From Segatella hominis (GTDB lineage Bacteria; Bacteroidota; Bacteroidia; Bacteroidales; Bacteroidaceae): a stretch of 64,000 nt of DNA. The stretch's first letter is position 1. Each line of letters begins with the position of its first letter. The position numbers and the translations under genes were made by a program. The notes below the pieces were generated by a model, which searched no databases, had not been told where the DNA came from, and worked only from the letters and a program-made list of their open reading frames with translations. Location: NCBI RefSeq assembly GCF_019249725.2, contig NZ_CP137559.1, forward strand, positions 849,501-913,500, given 5' to 3'. Positions 37,481 through 46,966 of the stretch are shown piece after piece.

Positions 37481-38071
37481 ATGAAACAGAAATTCAATGT
37501 AATTACATCAAGCTGCATTCCTCTTCCTTTGGAGAATGTTGATACAGACCAGATAATTCCTGCCCGTTTCCTCAAAGCTATTGACAAGGAAGGTATGGGC
37601 GACAACCTTTTCCGTGATTGGCGTTATAATGCTGACGGTACTCCTAAGCCTGATTTCGTGATGAACGACCCTTCTTACAGTGGTGTCATCCTCGTAGCAG
37701 GTAAGAACTTCGGTTCTGGTTCTTCTCGTGAGCATGCTGCTTGGGCCATTGCTGGCGCTGGCTTCCGTGTTGTCATCAGCTCTTTCTTCGCTGATATTCA
37801 CAAGAACAACGAGTTGAACAACCTTGTTTTGCCTGTTGTCGTAAGTGAGGAATTCCTGAAAGAACTTTTCGAGAGCATCGATAAGGATCATAAGACAGAG
37901 GTAAAGGTGGATCTTCCTAATCAGACCGTTACTAATCTTGCTACTGGCAAGAGCGAGCATTTCGAGATCAATGGCTACAAGAAGCACTGTCTCGAGAATG
38001 GTTTGGATGATGTGGATTTCCTTGTGCAGAACCGTGACAAGGTAGAGGCTTGGGAAGCTAAAAACAAGTAA
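37481..38071 (+). CDS. leuD: 3-isopropylmalate dehydratase small subunit LeuD
   Basis: Swivelling domain partner of LeuC. The 196-aa protein opens with PLPLENVDTDQIIPARFLK, then carries the catalytic-loop motif GKNFGSGSSREHAAWAI (about residue 74) and SSFFADIHKNNELNN. The length is standard for the stand-alone LeuD. It ends 2 bp before the next gene, so translation is probably coupled to cimA. Confidence 0.96.
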   Translation: MKQKFNVITSSCIPLPLENVDTDQIIPARFLKAIDKEGMGDNLFRDWRYNADGTPKPDFVMNDPSYSGVILVAGKNFGSGSSREHAAWAIAGAGFRVVISSFFADIHKNNELNNLVLPVVVSEEFLKELFESIDKDHKTEVKVDLPNQTVTNLATGKSEHFEINGYKKHCLENGLDDVDFLVQNRDKVEAWEAKNK

Positions 38072-38073
38072 TT

Positions 38074-39672
38074 ATGGATGTTAACGCAAAGAGAGATAAT
38101 TCTCGTATCAAGGAGATAGAAATCATGGACTGTACGCTGCGTGATGGCGAACAGACCAATGGTGTCAGTTTCCTTCCTCACGAGAAGTTGATGATAGCAA
38201 GAATGCTGTTGCACGATATCAATGTGGATCGCATTGAGGTGGCTTCAGCTCGTGTTTCGGAAGGCGAAAAGGATGCTGTCGCTCGTATTTGCCGTTATGC
38301 TAAGACCATAGGTAAACTGGATTCCGTTGAGGTACTTGGATTCGTGGATAACAATAAGAGTGTAGATTGGATTGCTGAATGTGGCGGTCATGTTATCAAC
38401 CTCTTGGCAAAGGGCAGTTACAAGCACTGCACCCAGCAGCTCAAGATGTCTCCTGAGGAGCATCTTGCGCATATCAAGCAGACCATTGATTATGCCTTGA
38501 GCAAGAATTTCACTGTAAATCTCTACTTGGAGGATTGGTCGAGCGGAATGCGCGATAGTCGTGACTATCTCTTCATGATGATGGACGAACTGGTCAAGCT
38601 GCCTATCAAGCGTTTCCTTCTTCCTGATACTTTAGGAATTCTGAACCCATTGCAGTGTGTGGAGTATATGCGCCTGATGGTGCGCCGCTATCCGAATACT
38701 CACTTCGATTTCCATGCTCATAATGATTATGACTTGGCGGTGAGCAATTCTTTGGCTGCAGTACTGAGTGGGGCTAAGGGACTTCACGTTACCGTAAATG
38801 GTCTGGGTGAACGTTGTGGCAATGCGCCTTTAGCGAGCGTGCAGGTGATTCTGAAGGATATGTTTGAGGCTAAAACCAATATCAAGGAAGATCGTCTGAA
38901 TGAAATCTCCCGTCTGGTAGAGGGGTATAGTGGTATTGCTGTGGCTCCGAATACTCCTGTCGTGGGTGATAATGTCTTCACCCAGGTGGCTGGTGTTCAT
39001 GCTGATGGCGATAACAAGGACAAACTTTATTGCAATGATCTGGTGCCGGAACGATTCGGCAGACATCGTGAATATGCACTTGGCAAGAACTCCGGTAAGG
39101 CTAATATTGTTCAGAATCTTAATGAACTGGGTTTGGAGTTGACGCCGGAGCAGACCAAGGCGGTGACGAAACGTATTACCGAACTGGGTGATCGCAAACA
39201 GTTGGTAACTCAGGATGATCTGCCTTATATCGTGAGCGATGTGCTGAAACATTCCGCTCCAGAAGATAAGGTAAAGCTGGTAAGCTACATGGTGTCAACT
39301 TCTTATGGTTTGAAGCCTATTGCAAGTGTAAAAGTTGAAATCGATGGCAAGGAATATGAAGATCAGAGTACTGGTGATGGCCAGTATGATGCTTTCGTGA
39401 AAGCTTTACGTAATATATATAAGGTAAAGCTTGGCAAAACCTTCCCATTGCTTGACAACTATCAGGTAAGTATTCCTCCTGGCGGTCGTACAGATGCACT
39501 TGTTCAGACTGTCATCACTTGGCGTGAAGGTAATCGTATCTGGAGAACCCGTGGTTTGGATGCCGACCAGACTGAGGCTGCTATCAAGGCAACGCTGAAG
39601 ATGATTAATATGTATGAGGCAGATAAGAATGACGAACAGCAAGTATCGCCTCGAAATTTAGATATGGAATAA
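38074..39672 (+). CDS. cimA: Citramalate synthase, Leptospira CimA type
   Basis: Condenses pyruvate with acetyl-CoA to (R)-citramalate, a threonine-independent route to 2-ketobutyrate and isoleucine. The assignment comes from close resemblance to the Leptospira enzyme as I remember it: LRDGEQTNGVSF, NVDRIEVASARVSEGE, EVLGFVDNNKSVDWI, NLYLEDWSSGMRDSRDY, FLLPDTLGILNP and FTQVAGVHADGDNKDKLY. A C-terminal LeuA-type regulatory domain (to 532 aa) ends near IPPGGRTDALVQTVITW. Ordinary annotation would call it a second isopropylmalate synthase. Its place between leuD and leuB fits, because LeuCD and LeuB also serve the citramalate route. Confidence 0.85.
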   Translation: MDVNAKRDNSRIKEIEIMDCTLRDGEQTNGVSFLPHEKLMIARMLLHDINVDRIEVASARVSEGEKDAVARICRYAKTIGKLDSVEVLGFVDNNKSVDWIAECGGHVINLLAKGSYKHCTQQLKMSPEEHLAHIKQTIDYALSKNFTVNLYLEDWSSGMRDSRDYLFMMMDELVKLPIKRFLLPDTLGILNPLQCVEYMRLMVRRYPNTHFDFHAHNDYDLAVSNSLAAVLSGAKGLHVTVNGLGERCGNAPLASVQVILKDMFEAKTNIKEDRLNEISRLVEGYSGIAVAPNTPVVGDNVFTQVAGVHADGDNKDKLYCNDLVPERFGRHREYALGKNSGKANIVQNLNELGLELTPEQTKAVTKRITELGDRKQLVTQDDLPYIVSDVLKHSAPEDKVKLVSYMVSTSYGLKPIASVKVEIDGKEYEDQSTGDGQYDAFVKALRNIYKVKLGKTFPLLDNYQVSIPPGGRTDALVQTVITWREGNRIWRTRGLDADQTEAAIKATLKMINMYEADKNDEQQVSPRNLDME

Positions 39673-39694
39673 AAACGATTAAAAAATAAATAAA

Positions 39695-40756
39695 ATGAAA
39701 TTAAACATTGCAGTTCTCGCCGGTGATGGTATCGGACCAGAGATTATGAAGCAGGGCGTTGCTGTTATGCAGGCCATTGCAGAGAAATTCAATCACGAGT
39801 TTACTTACAACGAGGCTATCTGCGGCGCTCATGCTATCGATGAGGTAGGTGATCCATTCCCAGAGGAGACCTTCAAGACTTGTATGGATGCTGATGCTGT
39901 ACTTTTCGCAGCTGTTGGTGACCCACGTTTCGACAACAATCCTACTGCCAAGGTTCGTCCTGAGCAGGGTTTGCTCGCTATGCGTAAGAAGTTGGGGCTT
40001 TTTGCTAATGTACGTCCTGTTGCAACATTTGATTGCTTGCTCCATAAGTCTCCTTTGAAAGATGAACTCTTGAAGGGTGCTGACTTTGTTGTCATTCGTG
40101 AGTTGACCGGTGGTATGTACTTCGGTGAGAAGTATCAGGATAACGACAAGGCTTATGATACAGATATCTACACACGTCCTGAGATTGAGCGCATCTTGAA
40201 GGTTGCTTTCGAGTTTGCCATGAAGCGCAATAAGCACTTGACTGTTGTTGATAAGGCAAACGTTTTGGCTTCTTCTCGTCTCTGGCGTCAGATTGCTAAG
40301 GAAATGGAACCTCAGTATCCAGAGGTTAATACCGACTATATGTTTATTGACAATGCTTCTATGCGTGTGTTGACAGAACCTACTTTCTTCGATGTCATCG
40401 TAACAGAGAATACCTTCGGTGACATCCTGACTGATGAGACCTCATGCATTACAGGTTCTATGGGTTTGCAGCCATCCAGCTCTTTGGGTGAGCATACTCC
40501 ATTGTTTGAGCCTGTTCATGGTTCATGGCCACAGGCAGCTGGCAAGGATCTTGCCAACCCTGTAGCTCAGATTCTTTCTGCAGCCATGTTGCTTGAGCAC
40601 TTTGGTCTGAACGAGGAAGGTGCTTTGATTCGCAAGGCTGTTGATGCATCTCTTGATGCCAATGTCCGTACACCTGAAATTCAGGTTGAGGGCGGTGCAC
40701 AGTACGGTACCACTCAGGTTGGTGAGTGGATCGTAAACTGGATCAAGAATGCGTAA
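39695..40756 (+). CDS. leuB: 3-isopropylmalate dehydrogenase LeuB
   Basis: NAD-dependent oxidative decarboxylation of 3-isopropylmalate, and very likely of 3-methylmalate in the CimA route. Opening [15 protein letters not shown], substrate site [27 protein letters not shown], and the C-terminal [12 protein letters not shown] and [16 protein letters not shown] with FEPVHGSWP are family hallmarks. 353 aa. It is the last gene of the operon; a clean terminator follows. Confidence 0.96.
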   Translation: MKLNIAVLAGDGIGPEIMKQGVAVMQAIAEKFNHEFTYNEAICGAHAIDEVGDPFPEETFKTCMDADAVLFAAVGDPRFDNNPTAKVRPEQGLLAMRKKLGLFANVRPVATFDCLLHKSPLKDELLKGADFVVIRELTGGMYFGEKYQDNDKAYDTDIYTRPEIERILKVAFEFAMKRNKHLTVVDKANVLASSRLWRQIAKEMEPQYPEVNTDYMFIDNASMRVLTEPTFFDVIVTENTFGDILTDETSCITGSMGLQPSSSLGEHTPLFEPVHGSWPQAAGKDLANPVAQILSAAMLLEHFGLNEEGALIRKAVDASLDANVRTPEIQVEGGAQYGTTQVGEWIVNWIKNA

Positions 40757-40795
40757 TCTACAGATGCTATATTTATATATGATTATACTATTTTC

Positions 40796-40826
40796 ATGGG
40801 GAATGTTTCTTACATTCCCCATTTTT
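40796..40826 (+). terminator. Terminator of the leu/ile operon
   Basis: ATGGGGAATG (40796-40805) pairs perfectly with CATTCCCCAT (40813-40822) around a 7-nt loop, then a T-run to 40826. Confidence 0.92.
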
Positions 40827-40936
40827 ATTGCTTGTTTCTTTGGCTCAAAATATCAAAAGTTTCTTAAATAAAGAAAATATCTCTCATTTTTAATATTATT
40901 TAGATTGCTATATTCGTCTATCTGAGGCTAAATGAT

Positions 40937-40944
40937 TACTTTTG
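40937..40944 (+). promoter_or_regulatory. Putative -7 element of the Bat operon
   Basis: TACTTTTG followed by CG. The -33 partner is only TTCG at 40913-40916 (20-bp spacer). The moxR ATG is about 85 bp further on. Confidence 0.55.
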
Positions 40945-41027
40945 CGAATGTTTTAATAATTGCTCCTTATCTTAGAGTGATTAAATACGATTTTAATTTA
41001 GAGTTTAAACGTAAAAGTATATAGATT

Positions 41028-42023
41028 ATGGCAGAAGCTATAGATATCCGCGAATTGAATATCCGGATTGAACAACAAAGTCATTTCGTTACCAATCTGG
41101 TAACTGGCATGAATAAAGTCATTGTAGGACAGAAGCACCTTGTTGACTGTCTTTTGATAGGCTTACTTTCAGATGGTCACATTCTCCTGGAAGGTGTGCC
41201 GGGATTGGCTAAGACCCTTGCAATTAAAACACTATCTCAATTGATAAGTGCCGATTATAGCCGCATACAGTTTACTCCAGATTTGTTGCCAGCCGATGTG
41301 ATCGGTACACAGATCTATTCCCAGAAGGATGAGTCTTTTCATGTAAAGAAAGGCCCAGTCTTTGCAAACTTTGTGTTGGCTGATGAAATCAACCGTGCAC
41401 CTGCTAAAGTACAGAGTGCTTTGCTGGAAGCTATGCAGGAACATCAGGTTACCATTGGCGAACAGACTTTCAAGTTGCCTAATCCTTTCCTTGTTATGGC
41501 TACTCAGAATCCTATAGAACAGGAAGGTACTTATCAGCTGCCTGAAGCGCAGGTTGACCGTTTCCTCCTAAAGGTTGTCATTGATTATCCGTCATTGGAA
41601 GAGGAAAAACTTATCATCCGTGAAAATATTCAGGGCAGTATGCCTACCGTGACTGCTGTTACTTCTGCTGATGAAATTCTCAAGGCTCGTAGCATTGTCA
41701 ATGAGGTATATATTGATGAAAAGATTGAGCAGTATATTGCTGACATCGTTTTTGCTACCCGTTATCCTGACCGTTATGGACTGGCAGATTTGAAGGATAT
41801 GGTTACCTTTGGTGGCAGTCCTCGTGCAAGTATCTCTTTGGCTAAGGCAGCACGAGCATACGCTTTCATCAAGCACCGCGGTTATGTGGTTCCTGAGGAC
41901 GTGAGAGCTGTTGCTCATGATGTTTTGAGACATCGTATAGGTCTTTCTTATGAGGCTGAGGCAAGTGATGTAACCAGTGAAGAAATTGTAAGCAGAATTA
42001 TCAACAAGGTGGAGGTTCCTTGA
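41028..42023 (+). CDS. MoxR-family AAA+ ATPase (BatI)
   Basis: Chaperone-like ATPase that acts with von Willebrand factor A proteins. Walker A GVPGLAKTLAIK (about residue 53), Walker B VLADEINRAPAKVQ, sensor I VMATQNPIEQEGTY, and YGLADLKDMVTFGGSPRASI are typical of MoxR. 331 aa. In Bacteroidales such genes open the Bat (Bacteroides aerotolerance) operon, which is the layout here. Its stop overlaps the start of the DUF58 gene by one base. Confidence 0.94.
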   Translation: MAEAIDIRELNIRIEQQSHFVTNLVTGMNKVIVGQKHLVDCLLIGLLSDGHILLEGVPGLAKTLAIKTLSQLISADYSRIQFTPDLLPADVIGTQIYSQKDESFHVKKGPVFANFVLADEINRAPAKVQSALLEAMQEHQVTIGEQTFKLPNPFLVMATQNPIEQEGTYQLPEAQVDRFLLKVVIDYPSLEEEKLIIRENIQGSMPTVTAVTSADEILKARSIVNEVYIDEKIEQYIADIVFATRYPDRYGLADLKDMVTFGGSPRASISLAKAARAYAFIKHRGYVVPEDVRAVAHDVLRHRIGLSYEAEASDVTSEEIVSRIINKVEVP

Positions 42024-42892
42024 TGGATACACAAGATCTTTTAAAGAAAGTTCGTAAGATAGAAATCAAAACCCGCGGATTGAGCCAGAATGTTTTCGCA
42101 GGTCAATATCACTCTGCTTTCAAGGGCAGGGGGATGGCTTTTGCGGAAGTAAGGGAGTATCAGTTCGGTGACGATGTGCGTGATATCGATTGGAATGTTA
42201 CTGCTCGTTTTCATCGCCCGTTCGTCAAGGTTTTTGAAGAGGAACGCGAACTTACGGTCATGCTGTTGGTCGATGTGAGTGGTTCGCTGGATTTTGGTAC
42301 AACCTGCCAGATGAAACGTGACTTGGCTGCAGAGATAGCTGCCACATTAGCCTTCAGTGCTATTCAGAATAATGATAAGATAGGTGTTATCTTTTTCTCG
42401 GACAGAATTGAAAAGTATATTCCTCCGAAGAAGGGAAGAAAACATATTCTTTATATCATTAGGGAAATGTTGGATTTCCATCCCGACAGCCAGCGTACTG
42501 ATATCGGTGTCGCCTTGGAATATTTCACTCGTGTCATGAAGAGACATTGCACTGCGTTCCTGATTTCGGATTTCTATGATGAAAAAGATTATCAGCACAA
42601 ACTGCAGATTGCCAATCAGAAACATGATGTAGTGGCCATCCAGGTTTATGATCTGAGGGCAAAGACTTTGCCGGATATCGGCTTGTTGAAGGTTAGGGAT
42701 GCTGAGACTGGACATGAAATGTATATTGATACCAGTAGCAAGAAAATGAGGTTGGCTCATACTCGCAATTGGATGTATCGGGAAGAAAAACTTCGTGATA
42801 CATTTGCCAAAAGTAAAGTGGACTGGACTTCCATTGCTACAAATGAAGATTTCTCTAAAGCGCTTCTCATGCTTTTCAAGCAGAGAGGATGA
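42023..42892 (+). CDS. DUF58 / VWA-like protein of the Bat operon
   Basis: 289-aa protein with the DUF58 start (FKGRGMAFAEVREYQFGDDV, RDIDWNVTARFHRPFVKVFE) and a VWA-type MIDAS segment LLVDVSGSLDFG (DxSxS, about residue 85). It lies in the cytoplasm, without signal or membrane segment, and is the usual partner of MoxR. The ATG at 42023 overlaps the moxR stop in a TGATG arrangement, so translation is coupled. Confidence 0.93.
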   Translation: MDTQDLLKKVRKIEIKTRGLSQNVFAGQYHSAFKGRGMAFAEVREYQFGDDVRDIDWNVTARFHRPFVKVFEEERELTVMLLVDVSGSLDFGTTCQMKRDLAAEIAATLAFSAIQNNDKIGVIFFSDRIEKYIPPKKGRKHILYIIREMLDFHPDSQRTDIGVALEYFTRVMKRHCTAFLISDFYDEKDYQHKLQIANQKHDVVAIQVYDLRAKTLPDIGLLKVRDAETGHEMYIDTSSKKMRLAHTRNWMYREEKLRDTFAKSKVDWTSIATNEDFSKALLMLFKQRG

Positions 42893-42949
42893 AGTGATTA
42901 CGATGACTGAAGTATATAAATACTTAGCGAATCATATAATATTAGGTTA

Positions 42950-44023
42950 ATGATTAAAGTTAAAAGTTTTATATTGGCAATCGCCTTGATTTGCAGTGCC
43001 TTTTCTGCTTCTGCACAAAGTGTTGAACAGAAGTTGGATTCTCTGCAACTTCTCATTGGTGAGCAGACTACTTTACATCTTACAGTGACTGCCAACCGTG
43101 GTCAGAAGATTGTAATGCCTTCTTTCAAACCTTCCCAACAGTTGATACCAGGCGTAGAGGTTGTTGGACAGAGTGAAGAAAATACTTCTGAGATTGATGG
43201 TAACCGGATACAGGTGAGTCGCAACTATACGCTTACTTCTTTTGATGAGAATGTGTATGCGATTCCTGCACTCAATGTAAAGGTAAACGGCAAGGACTTT
43301 CATGGTAATCCCTTAGCATTGAAGGTTCTTACGGTTCCTGTAGATACAGTTCATCCTAACCAGTTCTATCCTCCTAAGGACGTTCAGGACAATCCTTTCC
43401 TCTGGAGTGAATGGAGTGGAATCTTTTGGTTGAGCGTATTGATGTTATTGCTCTGTGGTGCAATGTGCTATCTCTTGCAGAGGTTAAAGCAGAATAAACC
43501 AATTCTCAAAAGTTTCCGTATAGTAAAACGAGTTCCTGCTCATGAAAAGGCTCTTAACGAAATCAACGCTATCAAGCATCAGCGCTCTGAGAATCAGGAG
43601 AATCTGAAAGAGTATTATACCCGTCTTACCAATACTTTGCGTGAATATATCAATGGTCGCTTCGGATTTAACGCTATGGAGATGACCAGTAGCGAAATTA
43701 TCGAATGTCTCCAGTCTGCTGGTGATCAGAAGATGATTGATGAATTGAGACAACTCTTCAGAACTGCCGATCTGGTAAAGTTTGCCAAGTATGAGACGCT
43801 CATCAATGAAAACGATTCTAATCTCGTTAATGCCATCAACTTTATCGACCAGACAAAGACCGACGAAAAGCCTGTAGAGGAGAAAATTGTTCCAACATTG
43901 AGTGAGAATGATAAGAAGTCTCAGAGTCAGCGCAAGGTCATCAAGTTGCTCTTATGGGCAGGCTCTTTGGCGATTGTTGCTATTTTGGTTTATATCGTCT
44001 ATACAGTGGTTTCACTTGTTTAA
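42950..44023 (+). CDS. Bat-operon membrane protein with periplasmic N-terminal domain
   Basis: 357 aa. A signal peptide ends at SASAQS (about residue 24). A beta-rich domain follows that resembles the first part of BatD (LLIGEQTTLHLTVTANRGQ). Then come a membrane segment at about 160-178 (GIFWLSVLMLLLCGAMCYLL), a cytoplasmic helical domain (LKEYYTRLTNTLREYINGRF, SSEIIECLQ, FRTADLVKFAKYE) and a final membrane segment. The cytoplasmic part matches DUF4381-like proteins found between DUF58 and BatA in Bacteroidales. The role is probably structural within the Bat complex. Confidence 0.8.
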   Translation: MIKVKSFILAIALICSAFSASAQSVEQKLDSLQLLIGEQTTLHLTVTANRGQKIVMPSFKPSQQLIPGVEVVGQSEENTSEIDGNRIQVSRNYTLTSFDENVYAIPALNVKVNGKDFHGNPLALKVLTVPVDTVHPNQFYPPKDVQDNPFLWSEWSGIFWLSVLMLLLCGAMCYLLQRLKQNKPILKSFRIVKRVPAHEKALNEINAIKHQRSENQENLKEYYTRLTNTLREYINGRFGFNAMEMTSSEIIECLQSAGDQKMIDELRQLFRTADLVKFAKYETLINENDSNLVNAINFIDQTKTDEKPVEEKIVPTLSENDKKSQSQRKVIKLLLWAGSLAIVAILVYIVYTVVSLV

Positions 44024-44062
44024 CAGTGGTTGTTGGACGATAGTTATTAATAAAACGAAAAA

Positions 44063-45061
44063 ATGGAATTTGCAAGTAAAGGATACTTTCTGTTACTCCT
44101 GTTATTGATACCTTATATATTATGGTATTTCCTATACAGGAGAAAGAACGAGCCAACGATGCGTATGAGTGATACCAAGCAGTATCTTTATGCGCCTAAG
44201 AGTCTGCGTGTTCGTCTGATTCATCTTCCGATGTTTCTGCGCTGCGTCTCTTTTGTACTGATTGTTTGTGCAATGGCTCGTCCTCAAACCCATAATTCCT
44301 GGGACAACAAGACGGTGGAAGGTATAAATATCATGCTGGCGATGGACGTATCTACATCCATGCTTGCTGAAGACTTGAAACCTAACCGTATGGAAGCTGC
44401 CAAGGATGTTGCTCATGAATTTATCTCTGGCCGTCCTAATGACAATATCGGTTTGACGATTTTTGCCGGTGAGGCTTTTACTCAGTGTCCGATGACCACA
44501 GACCATTCGAGCCTCTTACGCCTGTTGCAAGATACTCGTACGGATATAGCTGCACGAGGTCTTATCCAGGATGGAACCGCTGTGGGAATGGGCTTGGCTA
44601 ATGCAGTGAGTCGTCTGAAAGATTCGAAATCAAAGAGTAAGGTTGTCATTCTTCTGACTGATGGTAGTAATAATATGGGTGATATTTCTCCTATGACAGC
44701 TGCAGAAATTGCCAGAAGTTTGGGTATCAGAGTTTATACCATTGGTGTCGGTACTAATAAGGTTGCTCCATATCCAGTACCAGTAGCAGGTGGAATTCAA
44801 TATGTGAACATTCCTGTAGAAATAGACACGAAGACTTTGAAGGATATTGCCCAGACTACCGATGGTAATTTCTATCGAGCTACCAATAACAAGGAGTTGA
44901 AGCAAATCTATCAGGATATTGATAAACTGGAGAAAACGAAGATGAACGTCAAGCATTTCGCCAAGAGATATGAGGCTTATCAGCCTTTCATTATTGCAGC
45001 GTTCTTGATCTTGCTCATGGAAATTCTTCTTAGAATCACCTGGTTGAGAAAAATTCCTTAA
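44063..45061 (+). CDS. batA: BatA, von Willebrand factor A membrane protein
   Basis: 332 aa. Two N-terminal membrane segments (about residues 7-23 and 54-72) and one at the C-terminus flank a VWA domain. The MIDAS is intact: MLAMDVSTSMLAED (DxSxS), the threonine in the AFTQCPMTTDHSS region, and VVILLTDGSNNMGD (aspartate). BatA is part of the aerotolerance system first seen in Bacteroides fragilis. It stands directly before the batB/batC gene and shares its topology. Confidence 0.92.
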   Translation: MEFASKGYFLLLLLLIPYILWYFLYRRKNEPTMRMSDTKQYLYAPKSLRVRLIHLPMFLRCVSFVLIVCAMARPQTHNSWDNKTVEGINIMLAMDVSTSMLAEDLKPNRMEAAKDVAHEFISGRPNDNIGLTIFAGEAFTQCPMTTDHSSLLRLLQDTRTDIAARGLIQDGTAVGMGLANAVSRLKDSKSKSKVVILLTDGSNNMGDISPMTAAEIARSLGIRVYTIGVGTNKVAPYPVPVAGGIQYVNIPVEIDTKTLKDIAQTTDGNFYRATNNKELKQIYQDIDKLEKTKMNVKHFAKRYEAYQPFIIAAFLILLMEILLRITWLRKIP

Positions 45062-45127
45062 AAAAAAGAGGTCGAACTTCCATTTTATACATGAAGTCGA
45101 TTCTTGTAGATTTAAATAGATTAGAAA

Positions 45128-46912
45128 ATGTTACGTTTTGAAGATCCTATATTCCTCTGGTTGCTATGCATCCTTCCTGTTTTGATTTTTATCAGACTGA
45201 TAGGATGGAGGAGGAGACATGCAAAGTTGAAGAAGCTGGGTGATCCTGAGCTTCTCAAACAACTGATGCCCGGTATTTCAAAATACCGTCCTACCGTGAA
45301 ATTCTGTCTGATGTTATCAGCATTGGCGCTTCTGATTGTCATGTTGGCTCGTCCGCAGATGGGTAGCAAGATTTCGCATGATAAGCGCCAGGGTATTGAA
45401 ACTATCATTTGTTTGGATATCTCCAACTCTATGTTGGCAGAGGATGTCGTTCCTTCCCGTCTTGACAAGAGTAAGATGCTGGTAGAAAATCTGGTTGATA
45501 ATTTTACCAATGACAAGATTGGACTGATTGTTTTTGCTGGCGATGCGTTTGTACAGTTGCCTATTACCAGCGATTACGTTTCTGCCAAGATGTTCTTGCA
45601 GAATATTACCCCTGGTCTGATTCAGACACAAGGCACCAATATAGCTGATGCCGTTGATTTGGCTTCTAAAAGTTTTACCCAACAGAACAATGTTGGACGT
45701 GCTATCGTTGTGATTACTGATGGTGAAAACCATGAACCAGGTGCAACGGAGGCTGCTGCCGCTGCCAAGAAAAAAGGTATTAATGTATTTATCCTTGGTA
45801 TTGGTAATACGAAAGGTGCGCCTATCCCTATGGGTGATGGCGGTTATCTGAAAGATCATTCCGGTAATACGGTTATGACTGCCCTGAATGAAAACATGTG
45901 CAAGGAATTGGCTCAGGCTGGTAGCGGACAGTATATTCATGTTGATAATACCAGCGATGCAGAGAAAACACTGAATGATGATCTGGCAAAATTGCAAAAG
46001 GGAGATACTTCTTCTGTGATATACAGTGAGTATGACGAACAGTTTCAGGCTGTTGGTATTTTAGTGATATTGCTCTTAATCATAGAAATCTGTATTTTGG
46101 AAGTGAAAAATCCTCTGTTGAGAAATGTCATGTTCTTTGGAAAGGCCTTTTCTATGGGAAAGGCTGCCAAATCATCGCAATTGGGTAAAACCAGTATCCT
46201 GCTTTTACTCTTATTGGTAAATAGTGCACTGGTATTTGCACAAAATGACAGAACCTTTATACGACAGGGTAATAAGTTATACCGTACTCAGAAATGGGCT
46301 CAGGCAGAAACCCAATATCGAAAAGCGATATCTAAAAATGCGAAGAATACCCAGGCATTGTATAATTTAGGTTGTGCCTTGATGATGCAGCAGAAGGATT
46401 CCATGGCGATGGTACAGTACCAGCATGCAGCACAGGAAGAAACCAATGTGCTGAGACGTTCCAAGAGTTATCACAACATGGGTGTTATCATGCAAAACCA
46501 TCGTGAATATGCCAAGGCTATTGAATGTTATAAAATGGCTCTGAGATGTAATCCTCAGGATAATGAAACAAGATATAATCTGGCTTTGTGTAAGAAACTT
46601 CTGAAGAATCAACCTCAAAAGAATAATAAAGATAATAAGAATAATAAGAATAAGAACAAGAACAACAAAAATAAAAACAAAGACCAGAATAATAAGGACA
46701 AGAATAACGAACAAGATAAAAACAATAAGAAAAATAACGACAAGGATAAGAATAAACAGAACCAGAACGAAGAGCGTAATCAGGACAAGATGAGCAAAGA
46801 CAACGCTGAGCAACTTCTGAATGCAGCTATTCAACAAGAGAAGGCAACAAAACAGAAAATGCAGAAAGCATTGTCACAGCCTAAGAGCCGCTCTTATGAG
46901 AAAAACTGGTAA
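45128..46912 (+). CDS. batB/batC: BatB-BatC fusion: VWA domain plus TPR domain and Asn/Lys-rich tail
   Basis: 594 aa. Residues 1 to about 335 are BatB: membrane segments, the MIDAS ICLDISNSMLAEDV and VVITDGENHEPG. From residue 343 (ATG at 46154) the sequence reads like a separate BatC with its own signal peptide (LGKTSILLLLLLVNSALVFA), then TPR units (AQAETQYRKAISKNAKNTQA, YAKAIECYKMALRCNPQDNE). A tail of about 70 residues is nearly all Asn, Lys, Asp and Gln. In B. fragilis batB and batC are separate genes, so this is a fusion with the old signal peptide kept as a membrane segment. The frame is continuous. Confidence 0.88.
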   Translation: MLRFEDPIFLWLLCILPVLIFIRLIGWRRRHAKLKKLGDPELLKQLMPGISKYRPTVKFCLMLSALALLIVMLARPQMGSKISHDKRQGIETIICLDISNSMLAEDVVPSRLDKSKMLVENLVDNFTNDKIGLIVFAGDAFVQLPITSDYVSAKMFLQNITPGLIQTQGTNIADAVDLASKSFTQQNNVGRAIVVITDGENHEPGATEAAAAAKKKGINVFILGIGNTKGAPIPMGDGGYLKDHSGNTVMTALNENMCKELAQAGSGQYIHVDNTSDAEKTLNDDLAKLQKGDTSSVIYSEYDEQFQAVGILVILLLIIEICILEVKNPLLRNVMFFGKAFSMGKAAKSSQLGKTSILLLLLLVNSALVFAQNDRTFIRQGNKLYRTQKWAQAETQYRKAISKNAKNTQALYNLGCALMMQQKDSMAMVQYQHAAQEETNVLRRSKSYHNMGVIMQNHREYAKAIECYKMALRCNPQDNETRYNLALCKKLLKNQPQKNNKDNKNNKNKNKNNKNKNKDQNNKDKNNEQDKNNKKNNDKDKNKQNQNEERNQDKMSKDNAEQLLNAAIQQEKATKQKMQKALSQPKSRSYEKNW

Positions 46913-46966
46913 TAGGAATCTTATCACAGACTCTTTTTTTCAAAAAGTAAAATTATGATGTGTATA

